Of a stretch of DNA of 64,000 nt, positions 51,431 to 63,646 are shown one piece after another (the stretch's first letter is position 1; the number at the start of each line of letters is the position of its first letter). Position numbers and translations under genes: made by a program. The DNA is from Omphiscola glabra (Eukaryota > Mollusca > Gastropoda > Lymnaeidae). The stretch is from positions 30,542,366-30,606,365 of the forward strand of contig OZ024795.1 in the NCBI GenBank assembly GCA_964017045.1. The letters run 5' to 3'. Below the pieces are notes generated by a model that made no database searches, had not been told where the DNA came from, and saw only the letters and a program-made list of their open reading frames with translations.

Positions 51431-52785
51431 GTATAAACTAATAATAAAGGGATTATTTTGTTTCATTAAGTTAAAATGGATGATTACACTTTAATTTACC
51501 ATTTTCTATATAATGTATTTTAGTCCCATCATATCATATGAATGCATGAATATGATAAAAAAGAGTATGTCATTTATTTTAAGTTAGTAAAGCTGTTTCG
51601 CAAATCAACATGTATTGTTAGAATCAACTTTGGCTGTTGATAGAATCTAAAATAAGTTCTATACGACAAATAAAATAGTAAGAAATGCTTGCTCTTTACA
51701 AAAGTGTGGAACTTACCCAAATATCTCCCAACCCCCAAAATAAAAAAAATATTAGTTACAGTTTTACAGGAACGTCGTTTCCTTGCTATCATGCAGAACC
51801 CAAGCCCTGCACACAATAAAAATATCAGCTCTACTTTTGTATAATCTTGCAGGTATTAAATATTTTAAATAAATAGTTTTCAGTTTTAATAAAAATTTTA
51901 AGATTAACGTTACAAATACAGCATAGAGCTCAAGACTGGCAATGACCGAGGTTTTACTGCTTTTACCACCGTGGTGTACGCATGCCAATGATATAAAAAA
52001 TATGTATTTGTGTTATTAATTTATTTTTCAATGAGTTATTATGCCTATGGGGATGGGGTAATAGGCTGGATTTCCAGAGTAAATCAGGTCATTTACTATA
52101 CTATAGCAATGAATATTAACGATAATAGGCAATAGGTAACCTTGGGACACTTACACAGGACTAAATTGCCGGGTTAATTTCCGACCAAAGCTATGAGCCT
52201 AACCTTACACACCTTGGATATTATGTTGTAATTAATGCCACTATCTATAAAGTCCCTTACAATCAAGCGATATAAGATTTCAACAAAAAAAAATTAATGA
52301 GTAAAATTAGCATCGTTTTACTTTCAATTTTCAAAGTGAAGCCCCAAAATTATATTGAGGACTAAGTGTCTAATCAATAAATAACATGTCTACTCTAAGT
52401 TGTGGGCGGAATTAGAATTCACAAGCTGGGCTATAAATAGTAAGAAAGTCGTAAACAACATGACTCTGTAAATTAAAAAGTGGAGGTAGCCATTTGGACA
52501 ACAAAATCACGATACCCGGTTTTCTGCATCTCCAGGATCTCACTGAACTGATAGTTAACACTGTACATTATCAAAAATCGCTATACTATATTTTCTTTTC
52601 ATCTGTTTCTGATTTATAAAGTCATAAAGTGTCTTTGAACAGCAGACAAAGATACATCATTGTGTATTCTTCACCTTAGACTTGTGTGCCAATTTTTTCA
52701 CCTGTAGTAAGTTGCCTTGCCTTAGTTACTTGGCGTGCACAATGAAATTTTCAAAACTGAAGTCATGTCTGTGTCATCAACTAAG

Positions 52786-52880
52786 GGGGTCATCAATTAC
52801 GTCTACAATTTTTTACCCCCCCCCTCCCCATGTCAAAAACTGTAAAACTTTCAATGACAATGTAAAATATTTACAAACTA
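52786..52880. mobile_element. Left end of a C-tract element of the TTGTTGAC type
   Basis: GGGGGTCATCAATTACGTCT followed by a C tract and TGTCAAAAACTGTAAAACTT resembles the ends of the GTCCATTAATTA group. Only one end is visible; it may be truncated close to the pogo insertion at 52949. Confidence 0.4.
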
Positions 52881-52948
52881 GGCTAGATCAAGATCTACTA
52901 ATAATAATTAGTCTTAGTAGATCCATAACTTGGTACATTTTGACTTTA

Positions 52949-55903
52949 GGGTAAGGCAGGGCATTAAGCACCATGAGGTAATAGGCACCAGTGACTGGGG
53001 GACCCTGAGAATTAACTCTATAACTATCTTAATTAAATAGTATGGGGCAACAGGCTTATTTAGTTTAAACCTATCAGAAGACTGCTTTCAAATCATTTTT
53101 TATTTCTAAACCAATGAAAATTATTTTGTTTTACTGTGATTTCAAATGACCACTTCCTGCCCTCCTTGTCAGGCATGCTGAAAGCTCATTTAAAACTTTT
53201 CGCTCTCTGAGTGGTTAGTCCTAAAAACTTTTCTGACATCATTATTGCTCACCTGAAAGTCTTCTAAATTGCCTGCAAGACTCAAGAAAGACTCCATGTA
53301 AGTATTACATCTTTTTTGTTTTGATGATATGATTGATTTGATTTTTATAAAATTTTCTTCTGACCCGACCCACCTGCATGGTGCATTTTACCAAAATGTG
53401 AAATATGAAGTTGGGCCTATGTTAACATTTGTTAATTTGACACAATTTTCACTCTTTTTGCTGTAGAATATGCTCAGGTCAATTAATAGAGTGCACTTTC
53501 AACAATTTTAATCTCCATTGGCAGCCTGAAAGTATAATTTAGGCCTATTTGAAAGAATTTTTATAGGGGGGTGTTTAATGCCCCAAGTTTGACTTTCCTT
53601 GACTGTATGGGTAAGTTTATGTGCTGAACACCTTTACTTCATGAAAGAAAACTGTTTAAAGTTTGTATTTAGCTCCAGAAACATTTATAATAATATGTGC
53701 AAAGAGCAAGCAGGAAAAGAGTGATTCATCCTTTGATATTTTAACAAATAATTACATGAGGATGGAGACACAATGCAGGGCATTAAGCACCTTTTTCTTT
53801 TTTGTGTTTCAGAATGGTACGTACCTACAAAAAGAAAAATAAAGGTGCAAGGAAGAATTTTGAAAAGTGCCAGGAGATGGTTGATGCATACAATGCAGTA
53901 ATGAAGAAAGAAATGTCTTTGAACCAGGCTTCTAGGTACTATAGTATCAACAAAAAATCCCTAATGCGACGAGTTAATGGGGAAATTCCAGTTAATGCAC
54001 ATGCTGGCAGGAGCACCACCCTGTGTTCTACATGAGCAAGAACTTGCTGAGTGCTTGAAACTTTTGGCAAGCTGGGGTTGGGGATTTTCTACAGAATAAC
54101 TAAAAACAGTTCAACAGTTCACCCAGTCTCTCAAGTTGGAGACTACTTTTGTAAATGGTCGACCAGGCAAAGACTGGGTACACCTTTTCCTGAAACGACA
54201 TCCTGACGTTGTGTTCAGAAAAACTGAGAACCTGAGTAATGCTCGAGCAAGAGCGGAGGATCCACAGGTGCTTGCTGCTTGGTTCGATCTTTTAGAAAAA
54301 GTCCTGGTTGAGCATGGCATCATAGATGACAGTGATCAGATTTTCAACGTCGATGAAACAGGATTCACGACAGATGCCAGGCCACAGAAGGTGTTAGCTG
54401 AAAAAGGCGCAAAAAGGGTTACACAAAGCATTGGAGGCTCTGGCAGAGAGCAAATCACTGTCAGCTGTGCCGTGTCTGCCAGCGGCAAGACTCTTCCTCC
54501 TTTCATAATCTACAATGGAAAGAACTTGTACATGGCATGGACTGAAGGTGGACCAGACCATGCATGCTACACAACTAGCAAAAAAGGATGGATGGAGGCA
54601 CCACTTTTCCTAGAATGGTTTCAGAAGATCTTTTTGAAACACACTGCAGATGCCAAAGACAAAACAAGACTTCTTGTGTTTGATGGCCATGTGTCTCATC
54701 TATCCAAGGAACTGATTGAGACAGCAAAGAAGAACAATGTTGTCCTTCTCCGTCTGCCTTCACACCTCACTCATCTTCTGCAGCCCCTAGACAAGGCAGT
54801 ATTTAGACCAGTTAAGGCCATGTGGCAGTCGTATCTGGTGAAACATGCCCGGACCCATTCAGGACCAGTGGGGAAGAAAGACTTTCCAAGGATCTTAAAG
54901 AAACTGTTTCAGGAATCATTCACACCTTATGTTATCAAGTCAGGATTTGAGTCAACTGGACAGTGCCCTTTCAATAGACAACGGGTTAATGTACCTAAAA
55001 GGCCCCAAGTGTCATTGGACACTGCAGGTTGCAGAAGTGCTCCACCACCAAACACCACATGCTGTTTTGAACCATCCACTCTGACAGATGACTCACCCGT
55101 GTCCATCGTTCAGCCGACTATGTCAACCTCCCCATCAGCTGAGTCCATTCAGCAGCCTCCATCAACACCAAATCATCTGCCTGAACAATCTACCTCGACT
55201 TCAACTTCAAGCCATATTGATATCCCACTTACACCGGAGGGTTCAACCCTGAAAGACTTTTTTATGAAACAATTTGAACCAATGATGAAAGGTCAAAATA
55301 GTGGGAGGTCTGCGCGCATTCAACGTTTCAGGTATGGGGAATGTCTGACTTCAGAAGAAAGTGCTCAAAGAACAATTGTAGCAGCAAAAGGAAAAGGCAA
55401 AGGGAAGGGCAAAAGGCAGACCTCTCCAAGCAGTACCAGGTCTCGCAGTCCTCTTTCAACATGTAATCAAGAGGAGAATGAAGAGCATTGTGGACGTTGT
55501 GGACAATCTGAGGGCTTCAACTGGGTCCAATGTGACATTTGCGACATATGGTACCACCTAAGTTGCGTCAATACAGTCTACTCTTTGGAAGACTTGGAAG
55601 GACAGGAGTGGGTGTGCGATTTTTGCACACAGTAGACAGGGTGCTTATTACCCCATTGCCCCGGTGCTTATTACCCTATATTCATTTGTTGTGTCAAATT
55701 GCATTAAACTTTTTCTGACAAGCTATATTTCCTAGAATTTGATGTTTATGTTGTTTATTTCAGCCTGGTTTAAGGCAAAAGACATTATTTTGTCATAATA
55801 AACTTTAAAATTTTAATTAGGCATTGTATATTTTTTAGGAGGAGAAAAAAATTCACAGAGCAAAAAATATTGGTGCTTAATCATACTTAACCCTGCCTTA
55901 CCC
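52949..55903 (+). mobile_element. Complete pogo-like transposon, 2,955 bp
   Basis: Terminal inverted repeats start GGGTAAGGCAGGGCATTAAG and end CTTAACCCTGCCTTACCC. The dinucleotide TA stands at both borders (52947-52948 and 55904-55905), as expected of Tc1/mariner/pogo. Subterminal copies of GCAGGGCATTAAGCACC (52955 and 53774) and GGTGCTTATTACCC (near 55638 and 55664) occur. It carries one transposase-like gene on the plus strand and sits in the leader intron of H3.3, opposite to that gene. Confidence 0.85.
53814..55635 (+). pseudogene. Pogo transposase with C-terminal PHD finger, disrupted
   Basis: The ATG at 53814 follows a strong acceptor-like tract (TTTTTTGTGTTTCAG), so a 5' intron in the element is possible. 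Residues 10-60 form a psq-type helix-turn-helix (NQASRYYSINKKSLMRRV). The frame then shifts near 54000, and a TAA stands at 54097-54099 in the continuing frame. From 54100 to 55635 the frame is open: CENP-B-like HTH remnant (GKDWVHLFLKRHP), then a DDE_1 superfamily catalytic core with the three acidic positions visible (NVDETGF, LLVFDGHVSH, LQPLDKAVF). A Ser/Thr/Pro-rich linker, a basic KGKGKGKGKR stretch and a C-terminal PHD finger (CGRCG...CDIC.IWYHLSC...WVCDFC) follow. The catalytic half has no ATG near its 5' end. The two lesions make it non-autonomous unless they are sequencing errors or spliced out. Confidence 0.8.
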
Positions 55904-56278
55904 TACTTGGACCAAGAAGAAGTTACCGAAGATTTTATCAGTTTGAAATTGTAATTAGTTCTAACTTAAGAAAAAAAAATTAATTGAAACTGTAAGGCAA
56001 ATGCTAAATGTCGATTTAATGTGCAACCTGCGAACTCCCGATTAGGTAAGCCCCGATTCTTTATTCAAAACAACCGCGGAATTTTTTTTCACAACTTAAC
56101 TTCGCCACTACTAAGGCGAGGCTAGTCTGAGTCATTGAGTGCATGACTATTTTGAACCGTAGGTTTTCAATGATGTTAGCCCTAATTTACGCGAGTGTAC
56201 CATTGCTATAGATCAAATGCCTACAGCGAAAATATAAACAAGTGAAATTTAAAAAATTCATTACATACCTAGTTATGT

Positions 56279-56527
56279 GAGTTCCCGCTTGAATTTGCAG
56301 TAAAATATTGGGTTCCTAAATATTCCGTCACTGGGTTCTTCCTGCCAAAATTAAATTGGATTCTGGGTAAGAGGGAATTATGTTTTTTTTTATAAACAGC
56401 CATTCATTGGCTTCGTACTAGCAACAAAGAACTGACTGTTCATTGGTTTAGAATATTACATTGCGATTGGGCAAAGAGTCTCAGTAAATTCCATTGCCAT
56501 TGGTTAATTTTCCTTGATTTTTATTGG
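56279..56527 (-). promoter_or_regulatory. H3.3 promoter and non-coding leader exon
   Basis: On the minus strand five CCAAT boxes (as ATTGG on plus at 56406, 56442, 56466, 56499 and 56523) are spaced 24-36 bp, with another at 56355. A TATA-like TTTATAAAA lies at about 56388-56396. Transcription would begin near 56360. The leader exon would end at a good donor (ACTAG then GTATGT) at 56279. Clustered CCAAT boxes plus TATA are typical of histone promoters, and no other gene start lies nearby. The assignment to H3.3, 6 kb away across the pogo insertion, is inference. Confidence 0.6.
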
Positions 56528-56861
56528 TCGTCTGAGAATTTACTCCCATAATGAGCTGTCCTTAAAATGTACTTTACTTATAAGATAAGTTTAGATAAAT
56601 TTCTTTTATTGATTCAAATATGTGGCATTGTGTTTTTATTACATTGTACATATTTATTTTCAGCTTATGATAAACATTCTGGAAATTTTTTTAACAAAAA
56701 TAATTTAAACTTAAGAGTTAGACACTTAAAATTACTATTTTCTCAAGTGCAATAATCAGCCTTCATTACTATATTCTATATAACTATAATTATACATCAT
56801 AAAACATTATTTTCTTAATGATCATCTTAACCTTAAAGTGATTATTTCATCGTTAAATAAA

Positions 56862-57061
56862 CGAAGTGGCTATTGGTACCCGTGTAAGGTTGGGACTGGG
56901 ATTAAAAAACGATTTAAAATATTATTGTTGGGTTTGTAAGACCAAATGAGGTATCAAATGAAAGATAATTGAATGTACTATAGTATAGTATATAGTCTAT
57001 ACGTTTGTAATCGTAATTCTTCAGTTTTACTAAAATAAACTACCACAAATGACATCCGAAT
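56862..57061. repeat. Repeat family R2, copy D (reverse orientation)
   Basis: Read in reverse, it carries the same ordered words as copies B and C: CACAAATGACATCCGAAT, TTTAGTAAAACTGAAGAA, TTATCTTTCATTTGATACCT, CTTACAAACCCAACAAT and GTACCAATAGCCACTTCG. It stops at the hairpin half, so only one arm of the internal inverted repeat is present. Confidence 0.7.
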
Positions 57062-57870
57062 ATATATTTGTTTGGGCCTTATTCTAAAATTAAACCCTAG
57101 GAATCTCCAATTAAATCAGAGGAAATACAATTTAATGAAGCCAACTCGCGAGGTATGAATACACAGTACTGAAAAACTTGCGTAGGAAGGCGAGGCCGGA
57201 GGTGGGTGGTCTGTCCAGGGTGACGCTCTCTAAATATAGAGGGGCGACTTTTCGGCCAACTGGTGATTTTTTTTTCGTGGGTGAGGTGGGGCCGTCGCGT
57301 GATGTTTGGAGCCCGCCCCCTTTTCAGTTTTTTCCTAAGTTGATAGTTTAATTTACCTTCCCACACCACAACTTTGGGCCCCTAACGCCCTAACACAGCC
57401 GAGGCCCCCTGCAGCCACAGTGGTTGCAAAGCCCACGTGATGGATCTGGGGTGAGGTGGGTGGCACTAACCCTAGCTACGCCACTGTGTGAAAACGAAAG
57501 CCTAGATATAGAAACAGCTCAGACCATTAAGCTGGTGGCTATATGTGAGCGAATTCGAAGGGGGCACTTTAGAGAGGACCTTTATGGTGAATTAAACGAT
57601 AAAATACCAACGATAAAGTCTGGCATAATTTGGAAGAGTAGGGGAGGGGTCTGAGATCTATGACAGATTGTGACAGAGAGTAAACTGCCAAATTGCGTGA
57701 AGTTCTTCATGTACGGCCTCTTTGTGATGTCCTTCTAAAAATATTAGTTTAAAAAGGGACATTAACTCCCCCAAACTAAGGATGCCACCTATAGGCCAAC
57801 ACGAGGATATACGGTAAATCTGGCAGATGTTAAAACTCTTATTTGTCTAATTTGAAGATAATTGTATCCA
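57062..57870. other. Intergenic with a possible hAT end
   Basis: GC-richer than its surroundings. CTAACCCTAGCTACGCCACTG ends near 57487 and resembles the reversed end of hAT elements that begin CAGTGGCGTAGCTAG. No matching left end was found. Open stretches here lack any recognisable domain. Confidence 0.4.
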
Positions 57871-58584
57871 ACAATTGATAGATGTAGCTCCCATGCCTCT
57901 AGAGAATTGTGTCTAATGCCTCTAGAGAATTGTGTCTAATAGTAACAATTGATAAGTGTAGCTCCCATGCCGCTACAGAATTGTGTCCAACAATTGATGG
58001 GTGTAGCTCCCATGCCTCTACAGAATTGTGTCCAACAATTGATAGGTGTAGTTCCCATGCCTCTACAGAATTGTGTCCAACAATTGATAGGTGTAGCTCC
58101 CATGCCTCTACAGAATTGTGTCCAACAATTGATAGGTGTAGTTCCCATGCCTCTAGAGAATTGTGTCCAACAATTGATAGGTGTAGCTCCCATGCCGCTA
58201 CAGAATTGTGTCTAACATTTGATAGGTGTAGTTTCCATGCCTCGACAGAATTATGTCTAACATTGGATAGATGTAGCTCCCATGCCTCTACAAAATTGTG
58301 TCTAGCAATTGACAGGTGTAGCTCCCATGCCTCTACAGAATTGTTTCTAACATTTGATAGGTGTAGCTCCCATGCCTCTACAGAATTGTGTCTAGCAATT
58401 GATAGGTGTAGCTCCCATGCCTCTAGAAAATTGTGTCTCACAATTGATAGGTGTAGCTCCCATGCCTCTACAGAATTATGTCTAACATTTGATAGGTGTA
58501 GTTCCCATGCCTCTAGAAAATTGTGTCTAGCAATTGATAGGTGTAGCTCCCATGCCTCTACAGAATTGTGTAAGAAAAATTGAT
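57871..58584 (+). repeat. 45-bp minisatellite, about 16 units
   Basis: The unit combines CAATTGATAGGTGTAGCTCC and CATGCCTCTACAGAATTGTG plus TCTAA. Units from 57991 onward keep an exact 45-bp register; the first units carry a small internal rearrangement. Because 45 is divisible by three and the unit lacks stops in several frames, long open frames appear on both strands (225 codons forward with a SSHASTEL core, 180 reverse with an HNSVEAWELHLS core). There is no initiation context, flanking exon or known domain. Confidence 0.9.
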
Positions 58585-59137
58585 AGATATAGCTCCTAAA
58601 CCCATCCCACCAGAAAAAAAAATTAAATTAGCAACAACCAAACAAAACCAGGATGGTTAAGTCTTGATCTATTCAATAATTTGTTTGGAAGTTAATTTAT
58701 ATTTTTATACCGTACAATTCATTCACCATTATACATGTTAAACAGTCTAATAAGCTTTATGACATTAATCAAAACAACAAGCCAACTCAATTTGAAATTT
58801 GTTTTATTGGTCAAAATTTGATAATTTTTTAAAAACTATTTTGTTTACTCTTTAGTATTTATAACAGGTTTCTTCACAAACAAAACAATTCAATATACTA
58901 GTTAGCAATGAAAAAAAACCTATAAAACAGAAAATTTGTACACGAAAAATACATTCAGTAAACTATGTACTTCACAATGTGAGCCCATGGAGACTCCAGT
59001 CATATTTTTTTTTTTAAAGTTGAAATTTATTATTTTTAAAGTAATTAAAAAAATTAACAGCAAAAAACATTGAAAAAAATGCATATCTACAAAAAGTAAT
59101 GATTCTGCAGTTGACAATGAATAAATTAAAAAATATA

Positions 59138-59385
59138 TGAAGGGCCGAGTAGAAAAAGTACTTAAGTGTATTCTTGAAGTTTTGAGAAAAATGAGTTTAA
59201 CATTTTTAAATTCTTATTTAGATACAATAAAATCTGCTCGAGGCAACTCTGAATCAGACACTTGTGGACAATTTTCATGAATGATATTTACAGGAATGAT
59301 TCAGGGGAAGTGCTCAAATATAATGCCTGTCTTAACTCATTTTTGGAAAATTGTAACTTAAGTACTTTTTCTACTCAGCCCTTCA
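59138..59385. mobile_element. 248-bp MITE with 30-bp inverted repeats and TA borders
   Basis: The arms at 59138-59167 and 59356-59385 (TGAAGGGCCGAGTAGAAAAA... and mirror) differ at one position. TA flanks both ends (59136-59137 and 59386-59387), consistent with Tc1/mariner-type mobility. The interior is non-coding. Confidence 0.75.
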
Positions 59386-62300
59386 TATTGAAAAATTAAT
59401 TAAAAATAATGTAAACTTTTCAAGGGGAGACAGGTGTTTGTAACAGTGTGTTGTTGATTTTTAACACAAAATTATTCCAGAAGTCACAACATAAGGTTTG
59501 AATAAGTATAATAGGTAATTAAAATCAAACATTGTGCATACAAGGTCATAATGGCTGATATTGCAAAATAAAATTAGGGGCAGGAGCCATCTAAAGATTA
59601 CAGATTTTTAAAAAATTTAGCAGTATTTAGTATTGTCAAAAAAATAATTTCATTAATTAATATTTGCCAGTGTTTAAAACTATGAATGCTATACTACATA
59701 TTTTACATGTAAACAATATTACATTAGACATTTGCATTTTTTCTTTTATTGAAACATTTTATTTAAAAAAAATGACCTTATACTTAAAATAATAAAGAAG
59801 AAAAAAGAAAGGCAATACAAAAATTGAGCTTACCCATCATGTCTATCTCATTAACCTAATATTGATGCTAAAAATATTTTTACTTCTTTGAGAAGACTAA
59901 AACCAGTTTCAGTCACAATGTTGGGAAATTTAGTCCAAAATCTTTCTAATACAAAAAAAAAAGTTCTATTAACTCTTGCTTAAAATGTTTTAAACATGTG
60001 TCTAGTATCTTCCTCTATTAAACTTAGCCTTAATTTACATTTACCTTTTATTTACATCAAATAAATAAGAAAGCAAAGTTATGTTCAATTTATTTAAACT
60101 TTTCTTTTTTCTAAATTAAAAAATCTTATTCTAACATTGATTTCTGTTGCCCAAAAATGCAAGCAATTATTGTAATGAGTTTAACATCTAATATAATACA
60201 TTTTCTGTAGAAGCGATCGATGCTTATTTTTAAATCCTTAATAAATATTATTTACATTTAAATAATGCTAAATCAACAAAAATTCTGGGATTACAGCTAA
60301 AATGTATAAACTATTTTAATAAAATTTCCTTGCATTATAGAATATATAAAAATGCTTTGTAAATTATTTTAACAATAAAAAGTGTAGCAGTTAATTTTTG
60401 TTAAATTTGAAATACATTATGATTAGTATTAATTAAATTAAATTGATTTAAAAACCTTAAATATATATATAACTAAATTGAACCTTTAAACAAACTTTAA
60501 ATAAATGACATTTTAATATTTCTTTTAATTGGTATGATACATTGAATTCAATTGTTATTGTATTCTAAAATGTTGAGTCAAACTTTAAAAAAAAAAAAAG
60601 GCTTCCATAACAATTAGATCTATATTTAAACAAGTCCAGATAACAAAATGATTGAAGCAATATAAATACATTTTTACTGCTAAAGTTTTTACAACTTTTC
60701 TAGAGCCTGTATCTGTCTCTGCTAGCAGGAGTGGATTAATTATCATTAAAATCATTTGCATCTAAGCCTTTTAAAAATCCCAGCCTAAATTAATAATTTC
60801 CATTTTATTTTGCTAACATAACAAAGCATTTGGCAGTATGGTGAATCACAAGAACACAATTTAAAAAATTTAAAGTGTACTAGAAGATCAGAAGGATAAA
60901 GAAATGAACAAGAGGATAAAGAAATGTAAGAAAAAAATAAATAAACACAATCTGGTTAATAGTAATAGTGATAATTCACAGCTTAATAAAATAAAAACAA
61001 TGATTTTACATTAAAAATAGAGCTTTGCAAAATTAGAAGAGTTCAAGAGTGGCAATGAATTTATGGTGAAGATAATATATTTTATTTGAAATATTACATT
61101 AGATTATTAATTGCTCATGTGTTAAGTTAGTTTTGAGAAATAACAATCATGGATTTAAAAAAAATATATTTCAAACAAAGACTTTTGTTTATATTATACA
61201 ATAACATAATGGAATGAGGTACTCCCTTTCCTTGTTTATAAAACTACTATATTTTTAAATATTTGTAAAAGAGTAGCTGTTAAATGTCTGAGGCTAAGAA
61301 TGTGATGGCTACTTGTATACAAATTATTGTAAGTGAATATGCTGGTGATATGATGCTTTCCAGACCAGTGATTTGTCAGTTACATTTTATTAAATTGTAT
61401 TACCCTAGCAATGATAATAAAAGTAAACAGAGTTAATTTTCTGAAGATTATTTTCAAAAATGAATATTTTGATTACAACCTGTGAATAACATTGAATTCG
61501 AGAGTACTTCAGACAAAAAAAAATGAGGATGTTGCACATTTGCTTTTTTTCCTACATGTTAAGTGTTATACATCTAATTCAGCAGATTGGAGTATTGAAG
61601 TCATGCAGGATATCAATCACGCCTTTCTAAAGTAATGTGTTTACATATTAACCTATGAAGACAACTGAAATTATTTTTAAAGTCTGATACCCTATACAAT
61701 TAAAATAAAAACTTTACAATGAAGCAGGTAAATACTAAATCAAGACATGCAAATTAAGTAGAAAGAATAATTATATTATAATGAAAGGACATAAGGCAAA
61801 TTGTAAAAATTAAAAGACACATAAAAGGGTTAAACAAATTTCTTTTTTAAAAAATACATAGCTACTAAGATTCAAGAAAAGCTAATTAAATAAATCATCT
61901 ATTCAGTTCTATGGCAACCATAGCATCACTAATATGTTTGATTTTTAATAAAATGTAGAAAAAACAAGTTAAACGTAGTAAGACGGATGAAGCTGAATGA
62001 GTGAAAAAATGTTTTAACTAAGCAACTACTATTCATTACTTTCCATAAGGTCTCTGCAATAAGTTAAAGGTAAACATAAAATATTGTCAAAAAGAGAATT
62101 TGAATTGTGGTGCACAATGAAAACTGGGACTCAAATTAACATGCCAGAAATTTCAATAAGAGACAGAAAAACATCTATTTATAAGTTAGCTAAAATAGTA
62201 ATGAAATTACCTCACTCAAAGTAGCTTTTAATTAAATGGTTCACTTTTTATGACCAAATGGAAGTTTTTCTCTAGGGGATCAATTAAAATTACAATAATC

Positions 62301-63309
62301 ACACCCTTAACTACTCAAAGCACATGTATTTTGATTTGATAAAATACATTTTTTTAAAGTATTTATATTGTACTAAAAGGAAACAAATATGATGAGCAAA
62401 ATCAAAATTCAAATGGAAACTTCAGTACATTGAAATGAAACATCTCCTGAAAATTAAGACCAGTTGAAAAGAAAAAAATTTCTAACTCATTTCACATGTG
62501 AACATTTTTCTATGTATATTAGAGCAAGTATTGTTTTTATTATTACAATTGAAATTTAAAAAAAAAAAAAAAAATTAGTTAAAGCCCTGTTCTGCTTTTA
62601 AGAAAAAATTAAAAATAAATTACTATTGTGTTTACAACAAGGCATTTTTCACTGCACTGTTTTTTTTAAAAATTGTAGTATTTTAATATTACTTTTCAAG
62701 TTAAAAAATATTTTTTTCTTATCTTTGGCAAAAGCAACAACAACAAAACGATTATTTCTTATAAATAAAATTTGTTATTTCTTAAATGATAGCACTGAAA
62801 GTTGGAAAACAAAAAGTATAATATCCTTAAGATTTTTTGTAAATACTGAAAGTCTGAAACCACCAAGTCATTTTTTTAGTTAAACGAAAAGAGTGAATTC
62901 TTTGAGAACACAATAGGTTTGCAATAAATGTGGCTGCTTAAATTGGGATACAAGAAAGACTTAAAGCTGAAGTTGTTGCTTTTTTTAGTTTACTTTTGTA
63001 ATGGAAAATATATCAGCAGAAAGTCGTTTAAAACCACAGGTTAAATTTATTCAGGAGGTAAAGGAAGCAATTTAAAAAATTTATATACAGGTAAGATATA
63101 ATTGCACAAAATGGTTTTAATACAAATGTATTACAAGCCTTTGAACATGATAAATTTTCTTATCCTAAACAAGAAAATTACAACAACACAAAATTATATT
63201 TATTTGAGGAAATTGTTTTAAGTTTGAGTAACAATGACATCAATTGATTTTTTATTTTACTGTGATTAAGACACAAAGAAATATACAAGAAACTTTGAAG
63301 ACTCTAAAA

Positions 63310-63646
63310 CAGGCCTGCACAACATATGGCCCGCTGGCCGCATGCAGCCTACCAGCACTCACTTTGCGGCCTGCAAAGTACTAAATATTCTTAATAATTA
63401 TTATTTTCTTAATAGCTTTCCCCCTTGTCCCATTATCTTTTTTCATATAGGAAATTAGTAGAACACAGTAAGGTTAAACCTGATAAAAGGAACGCGTTCC
63501 TTTTATCAGGTTTAACCTTACTGTGTTTTACTAATTTCCTATTGTGCTAACCTGATTGCAGTCTCCCCCATTATTACCTTTTTTATCTTTTTTCATAAAG
63601 TATTACGCCTCACCTTACGTTTTGACATTTTGAGTTGCACAGGCCT
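63310..63646. mobile_element. hAT-like fold-back element containing a long palindrome
   Basis: The left end CAGGCCTGCACAAC and right end (reverse) AAGGCCTGTGCAAC are inverted, and ATGGCCCGCTGGCCGCATG follows the left end, in the style of hAT elements. Flanks share CTCTA(A/G)A. A 96-bp palindrome at 63447-63542, centred on AACGCGTT with one mismatched pair, occupies its middle. Confidence 0.6.

Noticed and set aside
52431..52445. TATA-like CTATAAATAG on the plus strand
   Set aside because: No transcription unit or open frame follows it before the pogo element; A/T-rich DNA produces such words by chance.
57909..58583. 225-codon open frame with 15-residue repeats, and a 180-codon frame on the other strand
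   Set aside because: Both are generated by a 45-bp tandem repeat with no initiation context, splice support or known domain; not annotated as genes.
57871..58584. CRISPR-like regular array
   Set aside because: Units are contiguous 45-bp tandem repeats without variable spacers, in an animal genome.
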